Below are positions 1 through 10,209 of a DNA stretch of 64,000 nucleotides, piece by piece. The stretch comes from Tolypothrix sp. PCC 7910. GTDB lineage: Bacteria; Cyanobacteriota; Cyanobacteriia; Cyanobacteriales; Nostocaceae. The notes under the pieces were generated by a model. It worked only from the letters and a program-made list of their open reading frames with translations, searched no databases and was not told the DNA's origin. The DNA lies in the NCBI RefSeq assembly GCF_011769525.1, contig NZ_CP050440.1:5767501-5831500 (forward strand). The letters are read 5' to 3'. The position numbers and the translations under genes were made by a program. How positions within the stretch are numbered: the first letter of the stretch is position 1; each line of letters starts with the position of its first letter.

Positions 1-597
1 AATCTCTGCTGTTGTAAAATTAGCAGAACTATTGCCAACATTAATAGTCCGTTAGTTGCTAGCGAGAAAAATGCCCAAAGAGGAAAGTTTTTTGCAGAAA
101 TGGTCACGGTTAGGGAATTTACCAATTATTTTGCATAAAACAGTGAACTACTCCCATCAACTGTTTAGTAGATAAGGAGGTTTAATATTCACGTAATAAT
201 ACTTACAGAGGCTGACACCATTGATTAAAGTTATATTTTTACCCTTATTTTGGTTAGTGATATCTCTGTAGTGCTTGGTATCATAACTCAGACAAATCAA
301 AGTGCGTAGAGTTTTAAAAGAATTGGTGTTGGGTAATGGGTAATGGGTAATTGGTAATTGGTATTTTACCCTTGTCCCCAGTCCCCCATCCCTAATCCAA
401 AAGCAACCGCCCTCTGAATTTTGCCTGATATATGGGGCAAATCATCAAAGGGCGTAAAGTTAATTCGCTAACAAGTATTTAATTTTCGTGGTTTCGATGC
501 TCAATAGCCAAATGTATATTGTTCAAACAAACTTTGGACTTTTGACAGCTACAACACGTAATTCTCTCCAATTCAAAGCTTAGAGCTAATTCTTGAA
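1..597. other. Gene-poor stretch downstream of amt
   Basis: No complete gene is supported here. Plus frame 1 is open from base 1 to a TAA at 136-138, and frame 2 is open to a TAG at 50-52. Either could be the tail of a gene starting left of the window, but neither gives a recognisable protein. A heptamer-type repeat (GGGTAAT/TGGTAAT) lies at 331-363. The rest is AT-rich spacer. The stop of the amt gene is at 598. Confidence 0.5.
331..363. repeat. Short tandem heptamer repeat (STRR), GGGTAAT/TGGTAAT
   Basis: Two GGGTAAT units followed by GGGTAAT- and TGGTAAT-like units are read directly. Degenerate heptamer repeats of this sort are scattered between genes of filamentous cyanobacteria. Confidence 0.7.
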
Positions 598-2019
598 TTA
601 TTGAGAAACATTCATGCGATCGCTAAACTCGGAGTTGTAACCTTCTTCTCCGTGTTCGTTAATATCTAGACCTTGGTATTCTGCTTCTTCCTTGACGCGT
701 AGACCAACGGTCGCCTCAATAATTTTCAGAATGACCCAAGTACCAACAGCAGCGATGACATAAGCAATCACAATGGCTGCTAGTTCAACTCCTAATTCGC
801 CAAAGTTACCACGCAGTACGCCGTCTTTACCGCCACCGTTAACTTGGGTAGTAGCAAAGATTGCGGTTAAAATTGCCCCAACTGTGCCACCAACACCATG
901 TACTGGGTAGGTATCTAAAGCATCGTCAATTTGTAATTTGTGCTTGAAACTGACAGCGTAGAAGCAGACAAAAGAGGTGATGAAGCCAATCAAAATTGAT
1001 GATAGGGGTGTTACAAACCCAGCAGCTGGGGTAATGCCTACCAAACCTGCAACGGCTCCTGTAGCAGCGCCTACTGCGGTGGGTTTACCGCGTAAAACTG
1101 CTTCTAAAATCAACCACATGAGGGCTGCTGCTGCTGCTGCAGTGTTAGTAGCAACAAAGGCTGTGGTTGCTATATTGGTGACTATGTTACCCGAAGTTCC
1201 ACCAGCCACAGACAAAGCACTTCCGGCGTTGAAGCCAAACCAGCCAAACCACAGTAAGCCAGCACCTAACAAAATAAACGGAACGTTATGTGGTGGGCTG
1301 AGGCGATCGGGATGTTGTTTACGAGGGCCAAGGACGATCGCTGCAACGAGGGCTGACACACCAGAACTGATGTGAACTACTGTCCCACCAGCAAAGTCTA
1401 GGGCACCTAAACCACCATACAATCCCAAGAATCCACCTTTCGCCCATACCATATGAGCAAGAGGTGTATAAACAAAGGTTGACCACAGTAGCACAAATAG
1501 AGCATAGGCACGGAAGCTCATCCGTTCTGCGATCGCACCAGAAATCAAGGCTGGGGTAATAATGGCAAACATGGCTTGGTAAATCATGAATGCCTGGTGG
1601 GGAATTGTTCCAGCGTAGGAAACTACCTCTGGTGGGTTGGAACCTTTAAGATAATCAGTGACTTCTAAGCCCACACCATTCAAACCTAGCCACTGCAATC
1701 CGCCGATGAATGGTAAACCGGGTGCAAAGGAAAGGCTATAGCCCCATAAAATCCAGGTGACACCCACGATCGCCATCAACACAAAACTCATCATCAATGT
1801 GTTTAGGACGTTTCGCGATCGCACAAATCCACCATAGAAGAATGCTAACCCTGGTGTCATTAGTAGCACTAACGCTGCTGAAATCAGCATAAATGCTGTA
1901 TCTCCAGTATCAGCAGTTGGAGGAGCAGCCGCAGCTGCTTGGGCAAAAGCATTGCCCATTAACGGCCCTCCCAACAGCAATAGGGTCATAGCCCCAATAA
2001 TTACAACTTTCTTCAACAC
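598..2019 (-). CDS. amt: Ammonium transporter, Amt family
   Basis: Inner-membrane channel-like transporter for NH3/NH4+ uptake. The 473-residue product begins with a hydrophobic signal-type leader ending near AFAQA (residues about 1-28), then about 11 membrane segments. Family landmarks are visible: an FYGGFVRS-like segment after the first membrane span, the DFAGGTVVHISSG segment carrying the first pore histidine, and DTYPVHGVGG carrying the second. The C-terminal cytoplasmic tail has the usual EGLDxxEHGEEGY-type ending (here YQGLDINEHGEEGYNSEF). A second amt lies upstream on the same strand with a small membrane gene between them, recalling the clustered amt genes of Nostoc and Anabaena. I saw no convincing NtcA site in the 400-base upstream gap. 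No glnK is adjacent. Confidence 0.95.
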   Translation of the reverse strand: MLKKVVIIGAMTLLLLGGPLMGNAFAQAAAAAPPTADTGDTAFMLISAALVLLMTPGLAFFYGGFVRSRNVLNTLMMSFVLMAIVGVTWILWGYSLSFAPGLPFIGGLQWLGLNGVGLEVTDYLKGSNPPEVVSYAGTIPHQAFMIYQAMFAIITPALISGAIAERMSFRAYALFVLLWSTFVYTPLAHMVWAKGGFLGLYGGLGALDFAGGTVVHISSGVSALVAAIVLGPRKQHPDRLSPPHNVPFILLGAGLLWFGWFGFNAGSALSVAGGTSGNIVTNIATTAFVATNTAAAAAALMWLILEAVLRGKPTAVGAATGAVAGLVGITPAAGFVTPLSSILIGFITSFVCFYAVSFKHKLQIDDALDTYPVHGVGGTVGAILTAIFATTQVNGGGKDGVLRGNFGELGVELAAIVIAYVIAAVGTWVILKIIEATVGLRVKEEAEYQGLDINEHGEEGYNSEFSDRMNVSQ

Positions 2020-2423
2020 TTGTTTTTGTCCCCGAACACCAACATTGTTGTTTCACTTCGACAAGACTAGTATTTTTTTATACTTTATCTTGTCTAAATT
2101 AGTTACTCCAGTTTAGTTGTTTAGAAAGGTTTATAAAAACATCATACTAATTGCAGATGCCAAATTTTAAATAATTAGTATGAAGTTACAATAATTACAT
2201 TTTTATTTTCTTGTAATGGTATTTTGTTTACATTTTTACCAAAACAACACTTTTCTCAAATATAACTATTACAAACAACTGTCTAGGAGTAATTAGTAAG
2301 TATGACAAAAATTCATACAAAATAAAACTGTAGTTTTACATATTGATGTAATAATTATTATTTTTATTTGATGAGCAGATTTCAGTAATCATTTATTGCC
2401 CAAGTCAGTAACAGAATTTAAAA
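2020..2423. other. AT-rich intergenic region, presumed amt promoter
   Basis: About 400 bases between the start of amt (2019) and the stop of the UPF0060 gene (2424). It is very AT-rich, with many T runs. It presumably holds the promoter for the downstream amt on the minus strand. I found no perfect GTA-N8-TAC NtcA box by eye. An open frame at 2389-2652 is a shadow of the UPF0060 gene. Confidence 0.45.
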
Positions 2424-2747
2424 CTATCTTCTTGGTGCGTACATGATTACAAAAACGCTCAACAAAGCTAAACCAGCACCAATTAAATCGTAGCGATCTG
2501 GATTTACACCATCTACTTTCCAACCCCAAAGCATTGCCATTGCAATAAAGACCCCGCCATAGGCAGCATAAACTCTGCCAAAATTTGCAGGTTGCTGAGT
2601 AGCTATTACCCCATAAATAGCTAAAAAAATTCCACCCAATATTCCCAAGCAAATAGGCTTACCTTCACGTAAGCATAACCATATCAAATAACCGCCCCCT
2701 ATTTCAAATAAACCAGCCCAGAAAAAATACAATAGAGACTTAATCAT
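2424..2747 (-). CDS. UPF0060 (YnfA-type) small membrane protein
   Basis: The 107-residue protein is almost entirely four membrane helices. The N-terminal pattern (FWAGLFEIGGGYLIWLCLRE) and the later GRVYAAYGGVFIAMAMLWGW block are the signature of the UPF0060/YnfA family, whose E. coli member has nearly the same length. These proteins resemble small multidrug resistance transporters, but their substrate in cyanobacteria is not known. The gene sits between two amt genes on the same strand, about 110 bases after the stop of the upstream amt. Co-transcription is therefore possible, though a link to ammonium transport would be inference only. Confidence 0.9.
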   Translation of the reverse strand: MIKSLLYFFWAGLFEIGGGYLIWLCLREGKPICLGILGGIFLAIYGVIATQQPANFGRVYAAYGGVFIAMAMLWGWKVDGVNPDRYDLIGAGLALLSVFVIMYAPRR

Positions 2748-2856
2748 TTGACAAATTTATGAGCTTTTAACTGTGAAATAAAAATCCCACCACCTGCATC
2801 AGCATAAGAATTACAGGGATGGGTTTTATCAGTTAATTGAACCAAAAACTCAAAAT

Positions 2857-4455
2857 TTACAGAGGATTTGGTAAGTCGCGACCTGGTGAAATTAAATCAT
2901 CAGAAAATCTATCTGCAGATCCTTCTGTAAGAAACCCGCTGTATGCTTCCATACCATGTTCGCCAATATCTAGTCCTTCTAATTCCTCTTGTTGAGATAC
3001 TCTAATACCTAAAGTTGCTTTCAGCACCAGCCAGAATATGCTACTTAAAAGTACCGTAATACCACCTACGGCAAGAATGCCCACTATTTGGGGAATTAGG
3101 GTGCCAAATCCACCACCAAAGAAGAGACCATGTGGGCCTACTGGCTTCCCTGCTAAGTCAACCATCCAAGGATAACCACCAGGGCCTACAGCAAATAAAC
3201 CAACTGCTAAAGTTCCCCAAATACCACAAACTAGGTGAACTGAGGTCGCGCCTACTGGGTCGTCTATACCGATGCGATCAAAGAAAGGAACAGAAAAGAC
3301 GACTAGTACGCCAGCAACTAAACCAATAATTACAGAACTACCAACGTTGATGTAAGCACAAGATGCTGTCACTCCAACCAAGCCAGCCAAAATACCATTG
3401 ATAATCATCGATAGGTCTGGCTTACCCAAGTACAACCAAGCTGCAATTGTTGCCGCAATCCCACCTATTGCACCTGCCATGTTGGTTGTTACAGCAATGT
3501 GAGTAATTGCGCCAGGATCAGCAGCCATGACTGAACCGGGATTAAAGCCGAACCAGCCCAACCAAAGAATTAAACATCCTAAAGTGGCAATACTCATGTT
3601 GTGACCAGGAAGCGCCACAACTTTCTTATCTTGATATTTACCAATGCGCGGGCCGAGGAATGCAGCCCCCATTAAAGCCGCCCAACCACCAACTGAGTGA
3701 ACGACTGTAGAACCAGCAAAGTCCCAAAAACCCATATCAGCCAACCAACCAGCACCCCAAATCCAATGTCCGGTAATTGGATAAGCAATACCTACAAGTA
3801 AAAGGCTGAAAATCAGGAAGTCTACAAACTTAATCCGTTCTGCAACTGCGCCAGAAACGATTGTGGCTGCGGTTCCTGCAAACACTAATTGGAATAAAAA
3901 TTTGGCAGCTAAAGGAACACCAGTCCAACTCAAGGCGCTAAAAACACCTTTGTAAGCTTCTCCTATAGCGGGGCTGTTATCTGCGCCTCCTAGAAAAAAC
4001 CCACTCAGCCCGATAAAATCATTGCCATCGCCAAACATTAAACCAAAACCGATTGCCCAAAAAGCTAGTGTAGAGAGGGCAAAGACAATCAAGTTTTTAG
4101 CTAGAACGTTAACAGCATTTTTTTGGCGACAGAAGCCGGTTTCTAACATACAAAAACCAGCGTTCATGAAGAATACCAAAAATGCTGCGATCGCTACCCA
4201 TAAAGTGTCAATAGCAACTTTTAGTTCTGCTGTTGTTGGCCCTGCAGCTGGTGCTTGAGCAAATGCAGCATAGCTCCATCCCAAGACAATTAAAGCAGCT
4301 AAAGCTAGGCTGGCTTGCCAATTAGGAGATAATCGCTTAATTGCCAGAGCTAACCACTCTATATTTGATTGAGATTTTAAACTTTTAAAGTGACCTTTTG
4401 CTGTTCTATGCCTACTTTTGGCTTTTAATTTCTGTCTCTGCTTCAGTTTTAACAT
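2857..4455 (-). CDS. amt: Ammonium transporter, Amt family (long form)
   Basis: A 532-residue second Amt paralogue. A basic N-terminus rich in K, R and H (about residues 1-45) precedes a hydrophobic leader ending near [10 protein letters not shown], so the membrane domain starts later than in the neighbouring amt. Landmarks: [20 protein letters not shown] early in the protein, [16 protein letters not shown] with the first pore histidine, and [18 protein letters not shown] with the second. The C-terminus again carries [11 protein letters not shown]. The basic N-terminal stretch is odd: an internal start could be used, but the only Met before the leader is the first one. It is transcribed on the minus strand with about 750 bases of spacer upstream. 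Confidence 0.95.
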   Translation of the reverse strand: MLKLKQRQKLKAKSRHRTAKGHFKSLKSQSNIEWLALAIKRLSPNWQASLALAALIVLGWSYAAFAQAPAAGPTTAELKVAIDTLWVAIAAFLVFFMNAGFCMLETGFCRQKNAVNVLAKNLIVFALSTLAFWAIGFGLMFGDGNDFIGLSGFFLGGADNSPAIGEAYKGVFSALSWTGVPLAAKFLFQLVFAGTAATIVSGAVAERIKFVDFLIFSLLLVGIAYPITGHWIWGAGWLADMGFWDFAGSTVVHSVGGWAALMGAAFLGPRIGKYQDKKVVALPGHNMSIATLGCLILWLGWFGFNPGSVMAADPGAITHIAVTTNMAGAIGGIAATIAAWLYLGKPDLSMIINGILAGLVGVTASCAYINVGSSVIIGLVAGVLVVFSVPFFDRIGIDDPVGATSVHLVCGIWGTLAVGLFAVGPGGYPWMVDLAGKPVGPHGLFFGGGFGTLIPQIVGILAVGGITVLLSSIFWLVLKATLGIRVSQQEELEGLDIGEHGMEAYSGFLTEGSADRFSDDLISPGRDLPNPL

Positions 4456-5201
4456 TTTACTCCCAACAGTTTTTACAGGAAATAATGTAGTTAAGCAAAC
4501 AGCACTATCACTTGAATCTCATCAACTATTTGTTGATATTTAGCTGTTCAAGTAATTTAGATTGCAAATCAGAAACTCAAATATCCTAATAGGAGTTTAA
4601 AGAAAGATTGCTACTTTTGTAAATATTTTTTTCCAAATTGTAAATTTACTCACGCAGGAATTATTAATTGTGAAAAAGTCAAGCCTGATTCACTGAATCT
4701 TTAATCTTAAATTATGAAGCTTGGGGATGTGCTCCCTCATCTTCAATGAGAACGCATCACAACATTTTAGAAAGTGAAAATTCACCTCCATAACAAAATT
4801 TTTGATGCCGTCTAAACTGCTTTACAGGAATTACAAGAGTGATTCCCGTAGCTAACTTTTATGCAAGCATTAAGAAATTTGATTGATTGTCCATGTTACC
4901 AAAATGATAATTCTGTATCAGGAGATACGATTTATCTATAAGACCACTTTCTTTTGCATTTCAATGTAAGAACACAACAAACTGAAATTCGATATTGTCA
5001 GGATTTTCCGACATCTCAATCAAAATATCTGTAAGAATATTAAATTTTTATAACAAAAATGAAAAAACTTAGTGTAAGTAAAAGATGTTTTAATATTTAC
5101 ATTGCATTATTAAATACAATAGCTGGTAGTATTGTCTCTAGGTAAAGGGTTAATAAAATAACATTAACAATTACAATTAACCCTCACGTATGAATTTAAA
5201 T
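4456..5201. other. Intergenic region between purE and amt
   Basis: About 750 bases with no gene I can support. It presumably includes the promoter of the long amt (start 4455) at its left end and the 3' region of purE at its right end. A 9-base inverted repeat (AGGGTTAAT at 5146-5154 and ATTAACCCT at 5176-5184) lies just after purE and could be a weak transcript end. The rest is AT-rich with no repeat or RNA gene recognised. Confidence 0.45.
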
Positions 5202-5723
5202 TTATGGCAATTCCGTTTTGAGATATTCTTGATAGCCCAGTTGTTCTAGTTTAGCTTGCTTTGCCATTACTGATTCTGATAGACTTTGCCGATATTTTTG
5301 GACTTTTTCTAATAATTCTGGTTGATGGCTAGCAAGAATTTGCACTGCTAAAAGTCCGGCGTTCTTGGCATTACCAATTGCTACCGTAGCTACAGGAATA
5401 CCACCTGGCATCTGTACAATTGAATACAAAGAATCGACACCTTGTAAATTACGAGTAGCAACAGGAACACCAATTACTGGGAGAGGCGTTAAAGAAGCAA
5501 CCATCCCTGGAAGATGAGCCGCACCACCAGCACCAGCAATAATAACTTTAATACCGCGTTGGTGTGCTGTTTGTGCATATTGCACCATGCGTTCTGGGGT
5601 ACGATGGGCAGAAACGATCGCTACTTCAGTTTCTACACCAAATTCTTCACAAATTGCGATCGCATCTTTCATGGTGGGCAAGTCAGAATCGCTGCCCATA
5701 ATAATACCGACAAGGGGAGACAT
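5202..5723 (-). CDS. purE: 5-(carboxyamino)imidazole ribonucleotide mutase PurE
   Basis: Catalyses conversion of N5-CAIR to CAIR in purine synthesis (class I PurE). The 173-residue protein shows the family blocks in order: GSDSDLP near residue 10, the SAHRTPERM loop near residues 39-47, and [16 protein letters not shown] around residues 62-77, followed by GVPVAT. The length is normal. It is divergent from nagA, with a six-copy GATTTTG heptamer tract just upstream of the start. purK is not adjacent, as is common in cyanobacteria. Confidence 0.96.
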   Translation of the reverse strand: MSPLVGIIMGSDSDLPTMKDAIAICEEFGVETEVAIVSAHRTPERMVQYAQTAHQRGIKVIIAGAGGAAHLPGMVASLTPLPVIGVPVATRNLQGVDSLYSIVQMPGGIPVATVAIGNAKNAGLLAVQILASHQPELLEKVQKYRQSLSESVMAKQAKLEQLGYQEYLKTELP

Positions 5724-5732
5724 AGAATTTTA

Positions 5733-5774
5733 GATTTTGGATTTTGGATTTTGGATTTTGGATTTTGGATTTTG
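5733..5774. repeat. Six-copy GATTTTG heptamer tandem repeat
   Basis: Six perfect head-to-tail copies of the heptamer GATTTTG, then a degenerate seventh (GATTATT). The tract lies in the short divergent gap between purE (start 5723) and nagA. It belongs to the STRR type common in heterocystous cyanobacteria, and copy number may vary between strains. Confidence 0.9.
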
Positions 5775-5835
5775 GATTATTGCCGACTATTACATCTAAA
5801 ATCGGTTGAAGTTTAGTTATTTTCCCGTCAATGTG

Positions 5836-7011
5836 ATGACTAAAGCAACACCAACAGCGATCGCTAAAAATGTAGAGATTATTAATGCCAGAGTTCCTGG
5901 GTATAAAAACTTGCAGATGCTCTTAATTAATGAAGCGGGACTTATAGAGCAAATTCTGCCAATGAGTACTGTTTTTAAACGAGTTGCTTCGCCAGATTTG
6001 CAAGTTTTGGATGTTGCGGGTGATTGGATTTCTTTAGGAGGTATTGATTTACAGATTAATGGGGCATTAGGTTTAGCATTTCCCGAATTAAAACCAAATA
6101 ATGCTGAGTTATTGCCAAAAATATCGCAATTTTTATGGGATGTGGGAGTTGATGGATTTTTACCCACATTGGTAACAACTTCTGTGGAAAATATTCAGCG
6201 ATCGCTAGCGATTATCGCTGATTTTATGCAAACGCAAAGAACAGGTTCTCAAATTCTGGGTGTACATTTAGAAGGGCCATTTTTAAACTCTCAAAAGCGC
6301 GGCGCGCATCCTGCTGAATATCTCTTACCTTTGACACTGAATGAAGTGAAGCGTGTTTTAGGTGACTATGCCCATATTGTGAAAGTTATCACCCTCGCAC
6401 CAGAGTTAGATGCAACTGGGGAAGTCATTCCATATTTGCGTTCTTTGGGCATCACCGTCAGTTTAGGGCATTCTCAGGCGACAGCAGACCAAGCACAACG
6501 CGCCTTTGAACTAGGGGTAACAATGGTTACCCATGCTTTCAACGCTATGCCACCATTACATCACCGCGAACCTGGATTATTAGGGGCAGCAATTACCCAT
6601 CCTCATGTGATGTCTGGTTTTATTGCTGATGGACAGCATGTTGCACCAACAATGCTGCAAATTCTCATTCGCGCTGCTTGTGGATTATTCCTCGTCAGCG
6701 ATGCCCTGGCACCTCTGGGATTACCCGATGGCTTGTATCCTTGGGATAGCCGACAAATAGAAGTGAAGTACGGTACAGCACGACTACCAGATGGGACGTT
6801 ATCTGGAACAACTTTACCCTTATTAGTTGGCGTGCAAAATTTAGTGAAGTGGGGTATTTGTGACCTAGAGACAGCCATTATACTAGCGACGGATGCACCC
6901 AGACGCGCGATCGCACTCCCAGGCATTTCTCCCAAACAACCCGCCAATTTATTGCGCTGGCATTGGCAGGAAGCTACACAAGAACTGACTTGGCAGCGAT
7001 TGTTCACGTAA
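5836..7011 (+). CDS. nagA: N-acetylglucosamine-6-phosphate deacetylase NagA
   Basis: Removes acetate from GlcNAc-6-phosphate in cell-wall amino sugar recycling. From the ATG at 5836 the product is 391 residues. An in-frame TTG at 5806 or GTG at 5833 could extend it by up to 10 residues, but ATG 5836 gives a natural N-terminus. Amidohydrolase landmarks: GIDLQINGALG after the N-terminal beta domain, HLEGPFLNSQKRGAHP (metal-binding Glu), a later LGHSQAT histidine, THAFNAMPPLHHREPG, and VSDALAPLGLPDG with the catalytic Asp. The gene is divergent from purE and has no nagB neighbour. Confidence 0.93.
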   Translation: MTKATPTAIAKNVEIINARVPGYKNLQMLLINEAGLIEQILPMSTVFKRVASPDLQVLDVAGDWISLGGIDLQINGALGLAFPELKPNNAELLPKISQFLWDVGVDGFLPTLVTTSVENIQRSLAIIADFMQTQRTGSQILGVHLEGPFLNSQKRGAHPAEYLLPLTLNEVKRVLGDYAHIVKVITLAPELDATGEVIPYLRSLGITVSLGHSQATADQAQRAFELGVTMVTHAFNAMPPLHHREPGLLGAAITHPHVMSGFIADGQHVAPTMLQILIRAACGLFLVSDALAPLGLPDGLYPWDSRQIEVKYGTARLPDGTLSGTTLPLLVGVQNLVKWGICDLETAIILATDAPRRAIALPGISPKQPANLLRWHWQEATQELTWQRLFT

Positions 7012-7154
7012 ACTTCTGTAAGGTAAAATTTCGATTAACATCTAATTGTTTAACTTTTGTAAAATTTAAGGTTTTCTTTAGAATTAATAATTTAATATTT
7101 TATTTAGATTCTTCGCAGCACTTTTATGGCATTGCAAGAATCGAAGGGTTTGTA

Positions 7155-7385
7155 ATGAATGTATGCCTTGTGAACTCAAAAATTTTACGTCAACTGTGGT
7201 CTGTAGTTGAACAAACCCAAACCAGCACTCTGGTGGGATTGAATGATACAGACTTAGCCAAGCAGTTGTTGGGACAGGTTGATAGCAAAACAGCACTCAG
7301 CCGTGAAGAAAAGAATTCGTTAAGCGATTACATATTCTCTAGAACTCAACTCATACGAGATTTAGCCTTTGCACGGTCAGCATAA
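7155..7385 (+). CDS. Small unrecognised protein, 76 aa
   Basis: The reading frame is open from 6963, but the first part would overlap the end of nagA. The ATG at 7155 gives a self-consistent 76-residue soluble protein (starting MNVCLVNSK) with a helical, charged composition and no membrane segment. It contains SALREEKNSL-like helix-forming stretches (actual text SREEKNSLSDYIFSRTQL). I believe similar small proteins occur in other Nostocales but can name no function. A good rho-independent terminator follows about 105 bases after the stop, which supports a real transcript here. Confidence 0.6.
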   Translation: MNVCLVNSKILRQLWSVVEQTQTSTLVGLNDTDLAKQLLGQVDSKTALSREEKNSLSDYIFSRTQLIRDLAFARSA

Positions 7386-7491
7386 GATGCATCAAACATT
7401 ACCTTGTTAGTTTTGCTGATCTTCTAAGTGAAGTTTCTATTTTTAACTTCGGTATTGAAAACTCCCATCGTAATTTTAGATTCTCCCAGTT

Positions 7492-7522
7492 ACCTCAGCT
7501 TCACAGTGCTGGGGTTTTTTAT
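7492..7522 (+). terminator. Rho-independent terminator
   Basis: CCTCAGC (7493-7499) pairs with GCTGGGG (7508-7514) with one T-G wobble, and is followed directly by a run of six T. It lies downstream of the 76-residue gene on the plus strand. Confidence 0.7.
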
Positions 7523-7555
7523 TGTAATTGGGAATGGGGCATGGGGCATTGGGCA

Positions 7556-7639
7556 TTACCAATTACCAATTACCAATTACCAATTACCAATTACCAATTA
7601 CCAATTACCAATTACCAATTACCAATTACCAATTACCAA
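7556..7639. repeat. Twelve-copy TTACCAA heptamer tandem repeat
   Basis: Exactly 84 bases made of twelve perfect TTACCAA heptamers. It abuts the 3' end of the antiporter gene (stop at 7641). An open frame running through it (7428-7673) encodes only a repetitive peptide and is not counted as a gene. Perfect identity of all units suggests recent expansion by slippage. Confidence 0.95.
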
Positions 7640-7640
7640 A

Positions 7641-9722
7641 CTAATATCCAGGTTCTCCCAACAATACAATTGAGCATTTCAATTCTCTAAGTACCTGGGT
7701 TGTTACGTGGCTGACAGCTAATCCGCCGGCTGTGCGATAACGGACGGAACGCAAGACTGCTAAATCAAATTTCTCAGCTTCGTGAATGATGACTCTAGCT
7801 ACATCATCACCCCTAATGGTTTGAATATTGGTATTTACCTGTAACTTACTTTTAGCCGCGATATCAGATAATTGGGCGGCAAATCTGTCTACTAAATTGG
7901 GGGGAGTTTTGCGATCGCTCACGTGTAACAATACCACTTCCGCTTGATTGACATCAGCCAAAATTTGGGCAAATCTGATAGCGCCTATAGTTTGGCGTGT
8001 TAAATCTCCAACTGGTACAAGGATTCTTTGAATAGTCGTAGGGCTACTTAAAAGGCGTGTCACAGCCACCGGACAGTGAGAAGACCAGAACACACTATCA
8101 ATCACACTACCAAATAACCGGGCACGCAAGCCTGTTGTGCGCGACCAACCCATGACAACCAAACTAGCGTTTTGTTCTCGGCTAGTGCGACTAATTCCTA
8201 AAGCTGCATCATCATCAATACGAATTGCTGGTGAAACTTCTACATCAAATTCTTGACTGATTTCTTTAGTTAAATTTAATCTTTGCTTACTTTGCTCTAG
8301 TGCTGTTACTAATTGAGGATCGTCCATTTGGATATGGGCTTTAGTAATAGCTAATGGCACAATTCTTCCAGATTCATGACGACTGATAAGTGCTGCCATT
8401 TCTATTAGAAAACGTTGGGTTTGGGGGTTGTATATCGGGACTACTATAGTGAATGGTTCTGTTTTATCTTCTGTTAGCTGCTCTTGAGAATCATCCCACC
8501 AAGTTGTCAGCTTATCTGTAGCAACATCCGATTCGGAAACTTGTAATGCAGTTGCAAATCTGGCTGTAATGATGGGGCCAAGAATCGCAGTAACTAGCAT
8601 CAGTACAATGACACTGTTTAATACACCTTCACTTATTAGCCGTTCACCAGCAGGATTTACAGATTGATAAGCAACTAATGTTGCTGCGAGGGTAGCAGCT
8701 ACCTGTGGTAGCGACAATGACCACATAGTCAGCATTTCTGCTGTGTTGTAACGGTAAAGTAGTTTAGCTAAAAATGCTGCTATAAATTTACTACCAATTA
8801 AAGCTACTACAATTACTAAAGTTAACCAAATAGAACTGAGAGTTTTGATAAATGCTGGAATATCAATTAATAATCCCATGTCTACAAAAAAACAAGGGAT
8901 AAACAAAACACTACCAATAAACTCAACTTTTTCTTTTACTGGGCTACGCCCAAGAACATCATTGACTGCTAACCCTGCTAAAAATGCACCTACAATTTTT
9001 TCAACTCCGATTACCTGCGCTCCTACAGCAGCCAAAAATAATGCTAGTAAGATAAACAAAAATTGGTTACTTTGTTCATCTCCAGTACGTCGGAAAAACT
9101 GTTTTCCCACCCAGTCAAAGCCAAATAGAACTACTACAGAGTAAATTGCTAAACCACCTAACAAAGTTGCTAAGCTGATAGCTGAGAATTCCCCACCATG
9201 AATTCCCACGCAAATTGCTAGTACTAATAAAGCACCTGTATCGGTAAAAATAGTAGCACCGATTGTCACAGTAACGGCTTCATTGGTCACTACTCCCAAA
9301 CGGCTGACAATGGGGTAAGCCAAAAGAGTATGTGAGGCAAGTAAAGAACCAATTAAAACCGAAGCATTCCAACCAAAATTAAATAAACGCCCGGCAGCAA
9401 TCCCAGCGATTAATGGTACTAAAAATGTTAAAGTTCCAAAACCTATGGAGCGATTTTTAGTTTTACGGAACTGCTCTAAATCGATTTCTAATCCTGCTAC
9501 AAACATCAAATAGATTTTGCCAATATCCGAGAGCAGTTTGATAGTATCAGACTCAGAATCTAACAACTTTAAGCCGTTTTGTCCTAAAACTACACCTGCA
9601 ATTAATAAACCCACTAATCCAGGTAATTTCAACCGTTCAAATATTGGAGGTACAGTAAAGATTACTGCCAAAATAATTGTAAAGGCAATGATAGGAGTTT
9701 CTGCCAATAAGCTTAGATTCAT
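7641..9722 (-). CDS. Cation:proton antiporter (CPA2) with C-terminal USP domains
   Basis: Monovalent cation/proton exchange across the membrane. The frame opens at 9785, but the ATG at 9722 (MNLSLLAETPI) fits the family start, giving 693 residues. The first ~390 residues are a Na/H exchanger-type membrane domain of about 12 helices (PPIFERLKLPGLVGLLIAG, GLEIDLEQFRK, DTGALLVLAI). The rest holds two universal stress protein-like domains (about residues 420-540 and 560-690), the second with LVPVGDLTRQT and VVLLHVSD. That layout is typical of cyanobacterial NapA/NhaS-type antiporters. Which ion it moves cannot be read from the sequence. Confidence 0.92.
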   Translation of the reverse strand: MNLSLLAETPIIAFTIILAVIFTVPPIFERLKLPGLVGLLIAGVVLGQNGLKLLDSESDTIKLLSDIGKIYLMFVAGLEIDLEQFRKTKNRSIGFGTLTFLVPLIAGIAAGRLFNFGWNASVLIGSLLASHTLLAYPIVSRLGVVTNEAVTVTIGATIFTDTGALLVLAICVGIHGGEFSAISLATLLGGLAIYSVVVLFGFDWVGKQFFRRTGDEQSNQFLFILLALFLAAVGAQVIGVEKIVGAFLAGLAVNDVLGRSPVKEKVEFIGSVLFIPCFFVDMGLLIDIPAFIKTLSSIWLTLVIVVALIGSKFIAAFLAKLLYRYNTAEMLTMWSLSLPQVAATLAATLVAYQSVNPAGERLISEGVLNSVIVLMLVTAILGPIITARFATALQVSESDVATDKLTTWWDDSQEQLTEDKTEPFTIVVPIYNPQTQRFLIEMAALISRHESGRIVPLAITKAHIQMDDPQLVTALEQSKQRLNLTKEISQEFDVEVSPAIRIDDDAALGISRTSREQNASLVVMGWSRTTGLRARLFGSVIDSVFWSSHCPVAVTRLLSSPTTIQRILVPVGDLTRQTIGAIRFAQILADVNQAEVVLLHVSDRKTPPNLVDRFAAQLSDIAAKSKLQVNTNIQTIRGDDVARVIIHEAEKFDLAVLRSVRYRTAGGLAVSHVTTQVLRELKCSIVLLGEPGY

Positions 9723-10209
9723 TTTTAAACAGGAAAGGTATTTGGTACAAAGTAAGCATCTTAAAATTGCTTTTAAGATGCTCATGTCATGTCAACTTGA
9801 TATTTTTATTTTGCAAATTGTTATATTTGCAGAAATAATCTTTTATAGCTTAGATGGTGCAAGAGTTTTTGGAATTCTATCTTGAGATAGTGTTTCTTAT
9901 ATCTATGGTAAGAAATAATCTCTTCAAACTGAATATTTAGTTAATTCTGATATATCCAAATTATTTAAAAATTTGGGAGTAGCAAAGTTTTACAAATAAA
10001 TTATGATGAATAAATAGCAGAAATATATAATTTTTTCAAAAAACAATACAATTCCAAAAGGCTTTTTACACCAACTTGTTGCCTAGCTACGCAAGTATTT
10101 TCCCATACACGTAAAATATTAATCTAGAAAAATCTTTAAACTGAAGCGTTCTGCGCGGTTCCTATCAATGATAATTTTAAGCATTGGGAGACCTTAGAAA
10201 TCGAAGTTT
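9723..10209. other. Divergent intergenic region, antiporter/chlM
   Basis: About 490 bases separating the minus-strand antiporter from plus-strand chlM, presumably with both promoters. It is AT-rich. No structured RNA or repeat was recognised. Confidence 0.4.

Noticed and set aside
1-138. Possible C-terminal fragment of a gene left of the window
   Set aside because: Frames 1 and 2 are both open at the edge; neither peptide is recognisable, so no feature is called.
977-1375. 132-residue plus-strand ORF over amt
   Set aside because: Antisense shadow of the amt coding sequence, with Ala/Pro/Lys-rich translation.
4487-4500. NtcA-like GT-N10-AC box near the long amt start
   Set aside because: It is centred about 38 bases before the ATG, too close for a usual NtcA-activated promoter, and such loose matches occur by chance.
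7556-7639. CRISPR-like array
   Set aside because: The repeats are direct heptamers without spacers; no cas genes are in the window.
7428-7673. 81-residue open frame
   Set aside because: Most of it translates the TTACCAA heptamer array; the peptide is a seven-residue repeat and there is no gene signal.
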